A DNA stretch of 47,901 nt from Archangium sp. (lineage in GTDB: Bacteria; Myxococcota; Myxococcia; Myxococcales; Myxococcaceae): assembly GCA_016792935.1 (NCBI GenBank), contig JAEUJS010000675.1, forward strand, positions 1-47,901, read 5' to 3'. Within the stretch, counting starts at the first letter, position 1; every line of letters starts with the position of its first letter. Shown here one piece after another: positions 32,452 through 41,602 of the stretch. A model generated the notes under the pieces. It was not told the origin of the DNA and searched no databases. It saw nothing but the letters and a program-made list of their open reading frames with translations. The position numbers and the translations under genes were made by a program.

Positions 32452-32482
32452 CACACACGTCGGAATCAGACGTACATGTGTG
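32452..32482 (-). terminator. Hairpin downstream of the multicopper oxidase
   Basis: ACGTC/GACGT around a 7-nt loop, continued by CACAC/GTGTG across a 4-nt bulge. It lies 8 nt after the stop of the multicopper oxidase in its direction of transcription. No U-tract, so termination is probable rather than certain. The 106-bp gap should also hold the promoter of the coiled-coil protein. Confidence 0.45.
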
Positions 32483-32489
32483 CTTCCGC

Positions 32490-33728
32490 TCAGGTGATGA
32501 CGATGCCGTCGGCCTTCGCGCGCTCGGCGCTCACCGTGTCGGCGAGGGTGCCCTTCGGGTGTTGGTACCAACCGCGACCGTCTTCGAGCTCCGGCTTCGC
32601 GCGCACCTTGATGATGGTGAACATGCCGCCCATGTCGATGGCGCCGAACGGCCCCGGCCCGCCGCGCATGGGAATCGAGTTGGGCGGAGCGGTCATTTGC
32701 ATCTCGCTCATCGCCGCCATGCCGTCGTGCCCCATCGTCATGTAGCCGGGCACCAGCTTCTGCACGCGCGCGTCGATGCGCCTGGCGTCCGCTCCGAGCA
32801 TCACCGGGAAGCCGTGGCCCATCTGGTTCATCACGTGGTGCGTCATGTGGCAGTGCATCGCCCAGTCGCCGGGCTCAGTGGGGACGAACTCGAAGACGCG
32901 CACCGTACCGACGGGCACGAGGAAGGTCGTCTCGGGGTGACGCGCGCTCTGCGGCACTTCACCGCCGTCGGTCCACGTCAGCTCCGCGCTCACGCCGTGG
33001 AGATGAATCGGGTGGTGATCCATCGGAGACAGGTTGCCGACGCGCACGCGCACGCGCTCGCCGACCCCGACCACCAGCGGATCCGTCCCGGGGAAGGCCC
33101 TGCTGTTGAAGGTGAGCATGTTGAAGTCGGCCATCGCGTTCGGGTCGGGCCGCCGCGTGCCGGGTTCAATCTTCCACTCGTGGGCCATCAACACGAAGTC
33201 GCGATCGACGCGCGGGCCACGCGGAGCGCGCGGGTGCACGACAATCATTCCGTTCATGCCGAGCGCCATCTGCGTCATCTCGTCGGCGTGTGGGTGGTAC
33301 ATGAACGTGCCCGGTCGCTTGAACGTGAACTCGTAGAGGAACGTCTGTCCCGGCTGAATCGCGCGCTGCGTGAGCCCGGCCACGCCATCCATCCCGTTGG
33401 GGAGAATCACGCCGTGCCAGTGCACGCTGGTGACCTCGGGCAGCTTGTTGGTGACGTACAACCGCACCTTGTCGCCCTCGACGGCCTCGATGGTCGGGCC
33501 CGGCGTCGAGCCGTTGTAGCCCCACGCCTTGATGTTCAGCCCCGGCGCCATCTCGAGGTCCACCTCCTGCGCGATGAGGTGGCCGACCTTCACGCCGTTC
33601 ACCAACTTCAGCGGGAGCGTCGAGCCGTTCGGCGTGATGACCGCGCGTTGACCGCCGGGTGCCGCGATGACCGGAACAGGAGCGACCGCCGCCGCGAGAA
33701 TGCTCCCCACGAATTCACGACGGTTCAT
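32490..33728 (-). CDS. Multicopper oxidase (copper resistance)
   Basis: 412 aa with a Tat-type signal (MNRREFVGSILAAAVAP). All copper motifs are present: H103-W-H105-G, H145-P-H147, H239-P-I-H242-L-H244 and the C-terminal H292-C293-H294-x3-H298 with likely axial Met303. The tail is Met-rich (GYMTMGHDGMAAMSEMQM), as in CueO/PcoA-type cuprous oxidases that detoxify periplasmic Cu(I). The start overlaps the stop of the TolC-like gene (ATGA). Last gene of the corE operon, matching the known regulation of multicopper oxidases by CorE in Myxococcus xanthus. Confidence 0.93.
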   Translation of the reverse strand: MNRREFVGSILAAAVAPVPVIAAPGGQRAVITPNGSTLPLKLVNGVKVGHLIAQEVDLEMAPGLNIKAWGYNGSTPGPTIEAVEGDKVRLYVTNKLPEVTSVHWHGVILPNGMDGVAGLTQRAIQPGQTFLYEFTFKRPGTFMYHPHADEMTQMALGMNGMIVVHPRAPRGPRVDRDFVLMAHEWKIEPGTRRPDPNAMADFNMLTFNSRAFPGTDPLVVGVGERVRVRVGNLSPMDHHPIHLHGVSAELTWTDGGEVPQSARHPETTFLVPVGTVRVFEFVPTEPGDWAMHCHMTHHVMNQMGHGFPVMLGADARRIDARVQKLVPGYMTMGHDGMAAMSEMQMTAPPNSIPMRGGPGPFGAIDMGGMFTIIKVRAKPELEDGRGWYQHPKGTLADTVSAERAKADGIVIT

Positions 33729-35155
33729 CAGTGACCTCCTTGATCAGTCGTCAGGCCACTCGATGAAGACGGCACCATGCCCAACTCGAGCGGAGACGAA
33801 CGCCCCGCGAGCAACAACTCCAGCGCTGCATGTGCACGGCGCGCATCGAGCGTGGCGTCGACCTGCGCAAGCTCGGTCTCGGTCACCGCGCGTTGCGCCG
33901 AGAGCACCTGAAACACGCCGAGCTGCATCGCGTTGTATTGCAGCACCGTCTCCTCGAGCGCCTTGCGCCGCGCGGGCAGGAGCCGGTCTGCGTAGTGCTT
34001 GCTGCGCCTGGTCGATGACTCGAGGCGATTGAGCGTCTGGCGCACCGCGGAGCGAACCAGCAACGCCTGGCCTTCGGCGCGCGCACGCATCACGTCGTAC
34101 TCGCTGCGAGAGGAGAGCTGCCGGCCCTGTTGTTGGTCGAAGACCGGCAAGGAGACGGTGAGGTGCGCTCCGAGTTCCCACAACGCGCCGTCCTGCTCGC
34201 CGTGAAAGCCGGCGTTCAAGTCGGGCACCCAGCCTTCGGTCTTCGCGAGTCCGACCTTGCGGCTCGCGGCCTCCGCGCGCGACTGCAGCTCGGCGAGCTC
34301 GAGGCTCGCTTGCACGGCCTTCGCTTCCGACAGCGCGTCCTTCTCGCTCGGCGGCGGAGCGTCGAGCGTGCCCGCAAGCGAGTACTTCACGAACTTGCCG
34401 TGCAGCCCGAGCTGCCGCGTGAGCCGCTCGCGCGCGTCGAGCATCGCGTTCTCGGCCTCGGCGACTTGCAGGCGCGCCGTCTCGACCTGCGCGAGCTCGT
34501 TGGCGACCTGCATGCCGTTCAAGTTTCCCTGCTTCGCGAGCTCGTTCGCGGTCTCCCACGACGCCTGCCAGGCCTCGAGCGCGCGGTTGCGGAGCTCGAG
34601 TCGCTTCTGCGCAGCCTGCAAATCGAAGAACGCGAGGCGCGTGCGGTAGCCGAGGTCGATGAGCGCACCGGCTGCTTTCAGACGTTCGGCGTCGAGCACG
34701 GCTTCGGCGACTCCCGTTCGCAGCGGCGTGAGGACTGTGCGCGTGAGGTCGAGCTCGAGGCCGAGGTCGATCTGCACGGGCTGCGGACCACCGGGGTCAC
34801 GAATGCCGAACTCGAGCTGGGGATTCGGAATCAACCCCGCCTGCACGTACGCACCGCGAGCGATGCCGAGCTCGGCGAGCGCCGCGCGGGCGTCACGGTT
34901 GGCGAGCATCGCGATGCGCACGGCGTCGTCGGCGGTGAGCGGCTTGCCGATGAGCTGCTCGACCTCTTCCGGCACGGTGTCGGGCACGTCGAAGCGCGGG
35001 AGCGAGGCGTTGATGCGTTTCTCGACGAGTGACACCTCTCCACTCATCGAAGTGGTGGCACAGCCGCTGCTGATCAGCGCGAGCAGAGCAATCGCAGGAA
35101 ACGATCCCCTCTCCCTCAGAAAGAGGGGCAGGGTGAGGGAGCACATCCTGATCAT
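33728..35155 (-). CDS. TolC/CusC-like outer-membrane efflux lipoprotein
   Basis: 475 aa from ATG 35155, with GGAGG 5 nt upstream and an ATGA overlap with the YHS gene. Lipobox LISSGC. Two efflux-factor repeats with long helices (ERLKAAGALIDLGYRTRLAFFDLQAAQKR-type pattern; EALEETVLQYNAMQLGVFQVL near the C-terminus), as in CzcC/CusC-type factors of metal efflux. No RND pump or adaptor is in this operon, so it must pair with components elsewhere or work otherwise. The signal peptide segment SLTLPLFLRERGS is encoded by repeat family A. Confidence 0.85.
   Translation of the reverse strand: MIRMCSLTLPLFLRERGSFPAIALLALISSGCATTSMSGEVSLVEKRINASLPRFDVPDTVPEEVEQLIGKPLTADDAVRIAMLANRDARAALAELGIARGAYVQAGLIPNPQLEFGIRDPGGPQPVQIDLGLELDLTRTVLTPLRTGVAEAVLDAERLKAAGALIDLGYRTRLAFFDLQAAQKRLELRNRALEAWQASWETANELAKQGNLNGMQVANELAQVETARLQVAEAENAMLDARERLTRQLGLHGKFVKYSLAGTLDAPPPSEKDALSEAKAVQASLELAELQSRAEAASRKVGLAKTEGWVPDLNAGFHGEQDGALWELGAHLTVSLPVFDQQQGRQLSSRSEYDVMRARAEGQALLVRSAVRQTLNRLESSTRRSKHYADRLLPARRKALEETVLQYNAMQLGVFQVLSAQRAVTETELAQVDATLDARRAHAALELLLAGRSSPLELGMVPSSSSGLTTDQGGH
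35106..35140. repeat. Palindromic repeat family A inside the TolC-like signal-peptide coding region
   Basis: CCCCTCTCCCTCAGAAAGAG followed by GGGCAGGGTGAGGGA: the family A element with a slightly altered loop. It is translated as part of the signal peptide. Confidence 0.85.
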
Positions 35156-35622
35156 TTCGCCTCCGGATGCGCGGCGAGGAACTTTTCGCGGCACGAGCTG
35201 GAACAGAAATACGACGTGACGCCGTCGACGGTGAGCGAGCCGCCAGCAGCCTTCGCAGGTTTGATCTTCATGTGACACACCGGGTCCTCGACGGTCTCCG
35301 GGCTCGGAGCCGCGACGGGATGCACATGCGGCTTCGCGTCGGGCGGTTTCTCGGCCGCGGGCTTTTCTTCAGGCGCCGGCTCGGGGGCGGGCATCTGCAT
35401 CCCGGGATGATGGTGGTGCGGCTTCGCGGGCGCGGGCTTCTCTCCGACGTCGAGCGGAGAGTCGGCGTCGAGCACGCTCCCCGCGGTCGAGCGCTCCGCT
35501 GCCACCGTCGAGGGATCCATCGCGGCGTTGGCGTTGGCTCGCCGGTGCTCCTCGGGACCCGCGCACGCCGAGAGAACGAACACCACTGCAACGAAGTGTT
35601 TCATGACTGGGAGACGCAGCAT
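35152..35622 (-). CDS. YHS-domain lipoprotein, metal-binding
   Basis: 156 aa; ATG 35622 has GAGG upstream (ATG 35604 possible). The lipobox is VLSAC. A Pro/Ala/Lys linker contains HHHHPGMQMP, a likely copper-binding stretch. The C-terminal YHS domain is DPVCHMKIKPAKAAGG ... YFCSSSCREKFLAAHPEAK. YHS domains bind heavy metals and are often fused to or encoded with copper transporters. A periplasmic copper chaperone or sequestering protein is likely. Confidence 0.85.
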   Translation of the reverse strand: MLRLPVMKHFVAVVFVLSACAGPEEHRRANANAAMDPSTVAAERSTAGSVLDADSPLDVGEKPAPAKPHHHHPGMQMPAPEPAPEEKPAAEKPPDAKPHVHPVAAPSPETVEDPVCHMKIKPAKAAGGSLTVDGVTSYFCSSSCREKFLAAHPEAK

Positions 35623-35651
35623 GGTCGCGCCTCTTACACCTCAGGCCTCGC

Positions 35652-36197
35652 TCAGCGCTTCTGACACGTGCAGTCGATGCACCCGTGTTCAGCGCACGTT
35701 CCGCACGCCGACTTCACCTGCTTCTTCAGCGCCTCTCTCGCGCGATGCACGCGAACATTGGCGTTGTTGGCCGTGATGCCCTGCTCGGTGGCGAACTCGC
35801 TGACCGACTGCCCCTGAATTTCGAGAGCAGTGAGGGCCTGCGCGTATTCAGGCTTGAGCGTGCTGGCGAGCTCCCCGATGCACTGACAAATCGCCTCGCG
35901 GGTGTCGGGAGAAGGTTGGTGTTCATCGCCGAGCTCGTGCGCGAGCTTGTCGAGCACGGCTTGCGACGTTCCCAGGCGCCGCGCGCGATCGATGAGGGCG
36001 TTGCGGAGCACCTGGTAGAACCACGCCACGGTCGTCTCAGGGTCGACGTCTTTCGAGCGCGAGAGGCTGCGCACGAACGCATCCTGCAAGACGTCTTCAG
36101 CCTGGGCGCGGTCACCACCGAGGCGGTGCTCGAGGAACCGCAAGAATTGCCGATGGCTCGAGACCAGCTTCTCGACGACCTGTTCCTCGGCGTTCAT
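35652..36197 (-). CDS. corE: CorE-like copper-responsive ECF sigma factor
   Basis: 181 aa from ATG 36197; a GTG further upstream is possible. Sigma-2 region AEDVLQDAFVRSL and sigma-4 region SVSEFATEQGITANNANVRVHRAREAL are clear. Two features identify the CorE type: a C104-x-C106 pair in the inter-domain linker and a C-terminal Cys-rich tail with C165, C168, C173, C176 and C178. In M. xanthus CorE the Cys-rich domain senses copper directly, with no anti-sigma factor; none is encoded here either. First gene of the YHS - TolC-like - multicopper oxidase operon and divergent from cupredoxin-copA. Confidence 0.88.
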   Translation of the reverse strand: MNAEEQVVEKLVSSHRQFLRFLEHRLGGDRAQAEDVLQDAFVRSLSRSKDVDPETTVAWFYQVLRNALIDRARRLGTSQAVLDKLAHELGDEHQPSPDTREAICQCIGELASTLKPEYAQALTALEIQGQSVSEFATEQGITANNANVRVHRAREALKKQVKSACGTCAEHGCIDCTCQKR

Positions 36198-36327
36198 CGC
36201 ATGGTGGGTAATCGGCGCGGCCGCGAGGGTCAACGGCACGTCGGTCGCTCACTCGGAAAAAAGGAGCCTGTAATTCGCGCAAGCGGTGCGCGTCATCCGG
36301 TCGAAGTCCAACCACTGGAGGCAACTC
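36198..36327. promoter_or_regulatory. Divergent promoter region of the copper locus
   Basis: The 130 bp between corE and the cupredoxin gene must drive both operons. On the plus strand TGTAAT (36271-36276) and CGTC are separated by 16 nt, an ECF-like spacing. GCGC-AAGCGGT-GCGC forms a small inverted repeat between them. Which boxes CorE uses cannot be settled here. Confidence 0.4.
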
Positions 36328-36597
36328 ATGCGCACCATCGAGATGAAGGTCACCGAAGCGGGCTTCGAGCCCAATGAAGTTCACGTTCAAGCAGGAGAGG
36401 CCGTGCGCCTCGACATCAAGCGCGTGGCGGCGCGCACCTGCGCCACGTCGATCGAATCGCCGGGGCTCCTCGCGAAGACGCGCCTGCCGCTGGGAGAGAA
36501 GGTGTCGGTCGAGTTCACGCCATGCGATTCGGGCAGCTTCCGTTTCGGGTGCTCCATGCAGATGCACATCGGCGGCACGCTCGTCGTCGCCCGCTGA
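36328..36597 (+). CDS. Small cupredoxin-like protein, 89 aa
   Basis: GGAGG 7 nt before ATG 36328. Cupredoxin_1-type fold: FEPNEVHVQAGEAVRLDIKR, then RTCATSIESPG, and FTPCDSGSFRFGCSMQMHIGG with Cys, Met and His as probable metal ligands. No signal peptide, unlike most cupredoxins, so it may act in the cytoplasm as a copper chaperone for the ATPase encoded 12 nt downstream. Confidence 0.85.
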   Translation: MRTIEMKVTEAGFEPNEVHVQAGEAVRLDIKRVAARTCATSIESPGLLAKTRLPLGEKVSVEFTPCDSGSFRFGCSMQMHIGGTLVVAR

Positions 36598-36609
36598 GAG
36601 GAGCGCACC

Positions 36610-38787
36610 ATGTCTCTCGCACACGGCCACATGCATCACGTTCCAGCGCTCGTCGCCTCGAGCGCACCTGGCGACACTTCGGTCGAGTACACCTGCCCGA
36701 TGCACCCCGAGGTGGTGCAGCTCGGTCCCGGGTCGTGTCCGGTGTGCGGCATGGCGCTCGAGCCAAAGACCATCACGGCTGAAGCGCCGGAAGACCACGA
36801 GCTCACCGACATGACGCGCCGCCTGGTGGTGAGCGCGTCGCTGTCGATTCCGCTCTTCGCGCTCGCGATGGGCCACATGGTGTTCGACGCCGTGGCGCGC
36901 GTGGTGCCGATGCACGTTCGCCCGTGGATCGAGCTCGGCCTCGCGACGCCGGTCGTGGTGTGGGGTGGCTGGCCCTTCTTCGTGCGCTTCTTCGCCTCAC
37001 TGCGCACGCGCAACCTGAACATGTTCACGCTCATCGGGCTCGGCGTCGGCGTGGCGTACGGCTACAGCCTCGTCGCGCTCTTCTTCGCCGACCGCTTTCC
37101 CGACGAGCTCAAGGACATGCACGGCATGGTCGAGGTGTATTTCGAGGCCGCGGCCGTCATCACCACGCTGGTGCTCGTCGGCCAGGTGCTCGAGCTGCGC
37201 GCGCGTTCTCGAACCGGAGCGGCCGTGCGCGCGTTGTTGGGGCTCGCTCCGAAGACGGCGCACGTGGTCACCGATGAGGGAGACGTCGAGGTGCCGGTCG
37301 AACACCTCGCCGAAGGAGACAAGCTGCGCGTTCGCCCCGGAGAGAAGGTGCCGGTGGACGCGCTCATCATCGAGGGCGAGAGCGCGGTCGACGAGTCGAT
37401 GCTGACGGGCGAGCCCCTTCCCGTCGACAAGAAGCCCGGAGACCGGCTCATCGCGGGAACGCTCAACGCGCACGGCTCGCTCATCGCGCGCGCCGAGAAG
37501 GTCGGGAAGGACACGTTGCTCGCGAGCATCGTGCAGCAGGTCGCCGACGCGCAGCGTTCGCGCGCGCCGATTCAGAAGCTGGCTGATCAGGTCTCAGCGG
37601 TCTTCGTGCCCGTCGTCATCGGCGTGGCGCTGCTCGCGCTCGGCCTCTGGTGGTGGCAGGGAAGCCTCTCGCTCGGCCTGGTGAACGCGGTCGCGGTGTT
37701 GATCATCGCCTGCCCGTGCGCGCTGGGGCTCGCCACGCCCATCTCCATCATGGTGGCGATGGGGCGCGGCGCGTCGGCGGGAATTCTGTTCAAGGACGCG
37801 GAAGCGGTCGAGACGCTGCGGAGCGTCGACACGCTGGTGGTCGACAAGACCGGCACGCTCACGCTCGGGAAGCCGAAGCTCGTCGGTGTGTGGCCCGCGG
37901 CGACGTTCGCTGAAGACGAGGTGCTGCGTCTCGCCGCGTCGCTCGAGCAGGGCAGCGAACACCCCATCGCAGCGGCCATCGTCGAGGGCGCTCGTGCCCG
38001 CAGCCTGCGTCTCGCCGCGGCGAGCGGCTTCGATTCTCTCTCGGGCAAAGGCATCTCCGGAGTCGTGGAAGGACGGTCGCTGTTGATCGGCACCGTGAAG
38101 TTGCTCGCGGAGCGCGGAGTGACGTCGTTCCCGTCGAGTGAGGTGGTCGAGGAACGTCGCAGCGCTGGGCACACCGCGATGCTGGTGGCGATCGACGGTG
38201 CGTTCGCGGGAATCGTGGCGGTGATGGATCCGCTCAAGGACACCACGCGCGCGGCGCTCGATGCGCTGCGCGCCGAGGGCGTCCAGGTAGTGATGCTCAC
38301 GGGGGACAGCGCGACGACTGCGCGCGCGGTGGCTCGCTCGCTCGGCATCGACGAAGTGGTCGCCGAGGTGTTGCCGGCCGACAAGGCACGTGTGGTCGAA
38401 GAGCTGAAGGCGAAGGGCCGCATCGTCGCGATGGCGGGAGATGGCGTGAACGACGCTCCGGCGCTCGCGAGCGCGCACGTCGGCATCGCGATGGGCACCG
38501 GCACCGACGTCGCCATGCATTCCGCGCACGTGACGTTGGTGAAGGGCGACCTGCGAGGCATCGCGCGCGCCCGCGTGTTGTCGCGCGCGACGATGCGCAA
38601 CATCCGCAGCAACCTGTTCTTCGCGTTCGCCTACAACGCGCTCGGAGTGCCGGTGGCTGCGGGCGTGCTGTATCCGTTCTTCGACACGCTGCTCAGCCCG
38701 ATGCTCGCGGCCCTCGCGATGAGCTTGTCGTCGGTCTCGGTCATCGCGAACGCGCTGCGTCTGCGTCGCGTCGCGCTGCCGCAGTGA
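36610..38787 (+). CDS. copA: Copper-translocating P1B-type ATPase with N-terminal heavy-metal-binding domain
   Basis: 725 aa. The N-terminus is His-rich (HGHMHH), followed by a heavy-metal-binding/YHS-like domain [11 protein letters not shown] ... [10 protein letters not shown] (C29, C43, C46) instead of an HMA domain. Then come the P1B core: TGE loop (SMLTGEP), metal-transport C368-P-C370, phosphorylated D412 in [26 protein letters not shown], and the Cu-specific C-terminal [17 protein letters not shown]. It exports copper from the cytoplasm. Coexpressed with the cupredoxin; likely CorE-controlled from the divergent promoter. Confidence 0.95.
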   Translation: MSLAHGHMHHVPALVASSAPGDTSVEYTCPMHPEVVQLGPGSCPVCGMALEPKTITAEAPEDHELTDMTRRLVVSASLSIPLFALAMGHMVFDAVARVVPMHVRPWIELGLATPVVVWGGWPFFVRFFASLRTRNLNMFTLIGLGVGVAYGYSLVALFFADRFPDELKDMHGMVEVYFEAAAVITTLVLVGQVLELRARSRTGAAVRALLGLAPKTAHVVTDEGDVEVPVEHLAEGDKLRVRPGEKVPVDALIIEGESAVDESMLTGEPLPVDKKPGDRLIAGTLNAHGSLIARAEKVGKDTLLASIVQQVADAQRSRAPIQKLADQVSAVFVPVVIGVALLALGLWWWQGSLSLGLVNAVAVLIIACPCALGLATPISIMVAMGRGASAGILFKDAEAVETLRSVDTLVVDKTGTLTLGKPKLVGVWPAATFAEDEVLRLAASLEQGSEHPIAAAIVEGARARSLRLAAASGFDSLSGKGISGVVEGRSLLIGTVKLLAERGVTSFPSSEVVEERRSAGHTAMLVAIDGAFAGIVAVMDPLKDTTRAALDALRAEGVQVVMLTGDSATTARAVARSLGIDEVVAEVLPADKARVVEELKAKGRIVAMAGDGVNDAPALASAHVGIAMGTGTDVAMHSAHVTLVKGDLRGIARARVLSRATMRNIRSNLFFAFAYNALGVPVAAGVLYPFFDTLLSPMLAALAMSLSSVSVIANALRLRRVALPQ

Positions 38788-38791
38788 CGGC

Positions 38792-39061
38792 TCACAGGCT
38801 CAGTGTTCCGCCGCCGCCGCCGTCGGAGTGCGAGCCGGCGCCGTCTCCGTGATGGCCGCCCGCGTGCGCTGCGTCGCCCGGCGACGGAGGCGAGCCGTCA
38901 TCGTCCGTTGCCCAGCTCGCGAACGCGTCCTGCACCATGAAGCCGACGCCGAGCTCCGCGATGTCCGCTCGATGTTTGCGAACCCACGCGATGATTCGCA
39001 CGGCGAGACGCACGCCCCCGATGATGGCTCCGATGCTGAGCAGCAGGATGAAGAGAACCAT
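38792..39061 (-). CDS. Small membrane protein with Gly/His-rich tail, 89 aa
   Basis: One N-terminal transmembrane helix (VLFILLLSIGAIIGGVRLAV), an amphipathic middle and a low-complexity tail HAGGHHGDGAGSHSDGGGGG. ATG 39061 has GAGG 7 nt upstream; GTG 39067 is an alternative. It converges on copA and follows another small His/Ser/Gly-rich gene. Function unknown; the His-rich tail may bind metal. Confidence 0.65.
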   Translation of the reverse strand: MVLFILLLSIGAIIGGVRLAVRIIAWVRKHRADIAELGVGFMVQDAFASWATDDDGSPPSPGDAAHAGGHHGDGAGSHSDGGGGGTLSL

Positions 39062-39070
39062 TGGCACCTC

Positions 39071-39298
39071 TCAATGATGCGAGTGACCGCCGTCGAAGCC
39101 ACCGCCGGAGTCGTGTGACGAAGTATGCGACGCGCCGTCACTCGACGACCAGTCACTGCCCGACGACGAGTCTCCGTTCGCAGACCACTCCCACCCGCGG
39201 TACGGACCTTCCTTGTCCACATCGCGAGCCGGCCCCTGCCACCAGCAACACCGCGAGGTCGATTTGCGTTTCCATGTGTTGATCATCACCAGCGCCAT
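39071..39298 (-). CDS. Small Ser/Gly/His-rich protein, 75 aa
   Basis: Starts MALVMINTWKRKSTSRCCWWQG and ends GGGFDGGHSHH. No family recognised. ATG 39298 has only a weak Shine-Dalgarno; Met5 (39286) is possible. Located 9 nt before the membrane-protein gene and with a similar low-complexity His-containing tail, so the two are probably an operon. The gap 39299-39432 upstream should hold divergent promoters. Confidence 0.5.
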   Translation of the reverse strand: MALVMINTWKRKSTSRCCWWQGPARDVDKEGPYRGWEWSANGDSSSGSDWSSSDGASHTSSHDSGGGFDGGHSHH

Positions 39299-39432
39299 TC
39301 GTCAGTGCGTGCCGCCGCGGTGACATCGAGACGACCTCTGGCGCGTGTGCGAGCGAGCGTCCTCGTGGTTTCGCAGCACTCCCGGCGCCCGTGTGTCGTT
39401 GCGGTGACGGTCGGAAGCGCTATGTGAGCGCC

Positions 39433-40815
39433 ATGCGCACCTTCCTCGTGGTTTCGCTGCTCACGTCGTGCAGCGCGCTCGCCTGCGGTTGGGACTACGA
39501 GACGTTCGTCGCCGAGACGGGCTCGCTCCCGTGCATCGAGGCGGTGGCGTTGGTGCGAGCGCCGAAGCACTCGAACGTGTTGCTCCAGCGTCGTGTCGAT
39601 GTCGCTGACGTCGCACTGCTGCTCGTGCCCGGTTCACTCGCCGCGTACGACGCACGCACCAACGCGCTGCTGCACCTCGGAAAGCTCCCGCTTGCGCTCG
39701 AGAGCGCGAAGGCCCGGGCCGCGCTCGCGCCTGACGACTACGGCTCGCGCGCCAACCTCGGCACGGTGCTCACCTTCACTGGCGACCTCGACGCCGCGCT
39801 CGCCGAAGTGAAGGCCGTGCTCGCGAAGGACCCCCACGCGCACTTCGGCCGCGAGAAGTTCCATCAGCTGTTCCTCGAGTACCTCATCGCGTTGAAGGCC
39901 GACCCGAAGCTCGCCGAGAAGAGCGACTTCCTCGGGCTGACGCCGACGACCAACGATGCTTCGAAGATTCCCAACGGCGCGCTCGACGCCTTGCTCTCGA
40001 TGCTCGGCGTGTACGGCGCGTCGGAGAATCCGCACCTCTTGTTCGCGCTCGGCAACGTGCTCAACGCGCAGGCGCAGAAGGAACCGAAGCTCGCCTTCCT
40101 CGCGTGGAAGTCGGCGCTCGAGCGAAAGCACCCCGCGAAGGCGCTGCTGATTCCGCTGATGGAGAAGATCAACGCCGACGCCCACGACGCCTGGAAGAAG
40201 TCGCTCAAGCCCGGAGAGCTGCGCGACGACGGCCCCTTGATGCTCGGCGAGCGCGACAAGAACCCGATGAGCGAGGGCCACTGGCAGCTCGGCGACCAAT
40301 GGGCCGGCCTGTGGTGGTCAGCGCGCGAACGCCAGGACCGCTGGAGCCAACGTCAGACCATCCTCACCGAGCTCGAAGAGAAGCAGCTCGCGCTCGGCGC
40401 TCCCGTGTGGACCGAGGCCGGAATGCAGACGCTCCTCACCTACCAACGTCGTCTCGGCTTTCGCTGCCCGACGCAGGAACCGCTTCGCGCCGGCGTGACG
40501 AGCGGACTCTTCGACGCACCGCCGAACAGCAAGGTGACCGAGGAAGGACTCACCTGGCTCGTTGCGCTCGAGCAACTCACCGTCGACGTGCAGGACGCGC
40601 GCAGCTGCGAGAACGTGCGGCCCGCGCTGCTCGAGCGCTTCAAGAAGAACAAGCCGCCGAAGGCATCACCCGCGGCGCGTCAGTCAGTCCTGGCCGACCC
40701 GGCGACGCGCGAGCGTTTCAACGACGTGTTCGATCGCCTCGCGCTGGTTTTGAGCAAGTGCGCGCCAAAGAGCGGCAACGCAGCAGTGCTCGCCGCGCTC
40801 AAGGAATCCCTTTGA
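39433..40815 (+). CDS. Secreted TPR-like protein, 460 aa
   Basis: ATG 39433 begins MRTFLVVSLLTSCSALACGWDYETF, a signal peptide with possible lipoprotein cleavage (LLTSC or ALAC). TPR repeats are seen at LPLALESAKARAALAPDDYGSRANLG and DLDAALAEVKAVLAKDP. The C-terminal ~200 residues are helical without known motif. Periplasmic. The 3' end overlaps the convergent barrel gene by 17 bp. Confidence 0.72.
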   Translation: MRTFLVVSLLTSCSALACGWDYETFVAETGSLPCIEAVALVRAPKHSNVLLQRRVDVADVALLLVPGSLAAYDARTNALLHLGKLPLALESAKARAALAPDDYGSRANLGTVLTFTGDLDAALAEVKAVLAKDPHAHFGREKFHQLFLEYLIALKADPKLAEKSDFLGLTPTTNDASKIPNGALDALLSMLGVYGASENPHLLFALGNVLNAQAQKEPKLAFLAWKSALERKHPAKALLIPLMEKINADAHDAWKKSLKPGELRDDGPLMLGERDKNPMSEGHWQLGDQWAGLWWSARERQDRWSQRQTILTELEEKQLALGAPVWTEAGMQTLLTYQRRLGFRCPTQEPLRAGVTSGLFDAPPNSKVTEEGLTWLVALEQLTVDVQDARSCENVRPALLERFKKNKPPKASPAARQSVLADPATRERFNDVFDRLALVLSKCAPKSGNAAVLAALKESL

Positions 40816-41593
40816 AGACGATTCCCAGCGAGAGCCCGTAGAACGCGTCGGTGGCGGTGGCGCCGTTGCCGAGGTCGAGCGCGTGCACCGAGACGTCGAC
40901 GCCGAGGCGCACGTCGAGCCAGCGCCACGTGCGGAACGCGAGGCCAATCTTCGCGTCGAACGCGCTGCCCTTCGCTCCGGGGAAGAAACGCGCCGTGGAA
41001 ATTTCTCCCAGGCCCATCAGCCACGTCGCACCCGCGGCGATGTCGAACGTGATGCGCCAGAACTCGAGCAATCGCAGACTCAGCCCGAGACGCGGACCCT
41101 GCATGCTCACGTTGGGAATCGCGGGCCGCACCGTTCCATCGCTCGCTGACGCCGACATCGTCGCTTCGAAGGCGTGAAAGCCGGCGTGCACCGCGGGCTC
41201 GGCGTAGCGCGTGGGAACCCTGAACATCATTCCGGTGCGCAGCTGCATCACGCTGCCGATGAACTTCGAGGCGCCTTCGCTGACCGAGCTCCCCACACCG
41301 CCCGCACGGCCATCGCTCGTCACGATGAACTGCGGCGCCATGTCGATGCGCATCGTGATGCCGACGTCGGCGCCGCGGTCATCGACGAAGTACGACGCGG
41401 GGAACCACTGCACGTCGAGCGTCGCGCCCGTGGGCGACGTGCCCACCGATGTGTCCTGCGCGCGCGCGGTGCCGCGGAACTGCAGGTCGCGGCCCCACCA
41501 GCGATAGTCGATGCCGAGGCGCAACTTGTCGCGCGGAGGTGGGTCTTGCCCCGCTCCGGCAGCGAGCAGCACGCTGATCAGCGCCCACGTCAT
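40799..41593 (-). CDS. Outer-membrane beta-barrel protein, 264 aa
   Basis: Signal peptide MTWALISVLLAAGAGQ, then alternating amphipathic strands typical of small barrels (RLGIDYRWWGRDLQF, ADVGITMRIDMAPQFI, GLSLGIVFKG at the end). No specific family. May be cotranscribed with the two minus-strand genes upstream (gaps of 9 bp each). Confidence 0.7.
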   Translation of the reverse strand: MTWALISVLLAAGAGQDPPPRDKLRLGIDYRWWGRDLQFRGTARAQDTSVGTSPTGATLDVQWFPASYFVDDRGADVGITMRIDMAPQFIVTSDGRAGGVGSSVSEGASKFIGSVMQLRTGMMFRVPTRYAEPAVHAGFHAFEATMSASASDGTVRPAIPNVSMQGPRLGLSLRLLEFWRITFDIAAGATWLMGLGEISTARFFPGAKGSAFDAKIGLAFRTWRWLDVRLGVDVSVHALDLGNGATATDAFYGLSLGIVFKGIP

Positions 41594-41602
41594 CGTCTCA
41601 CC

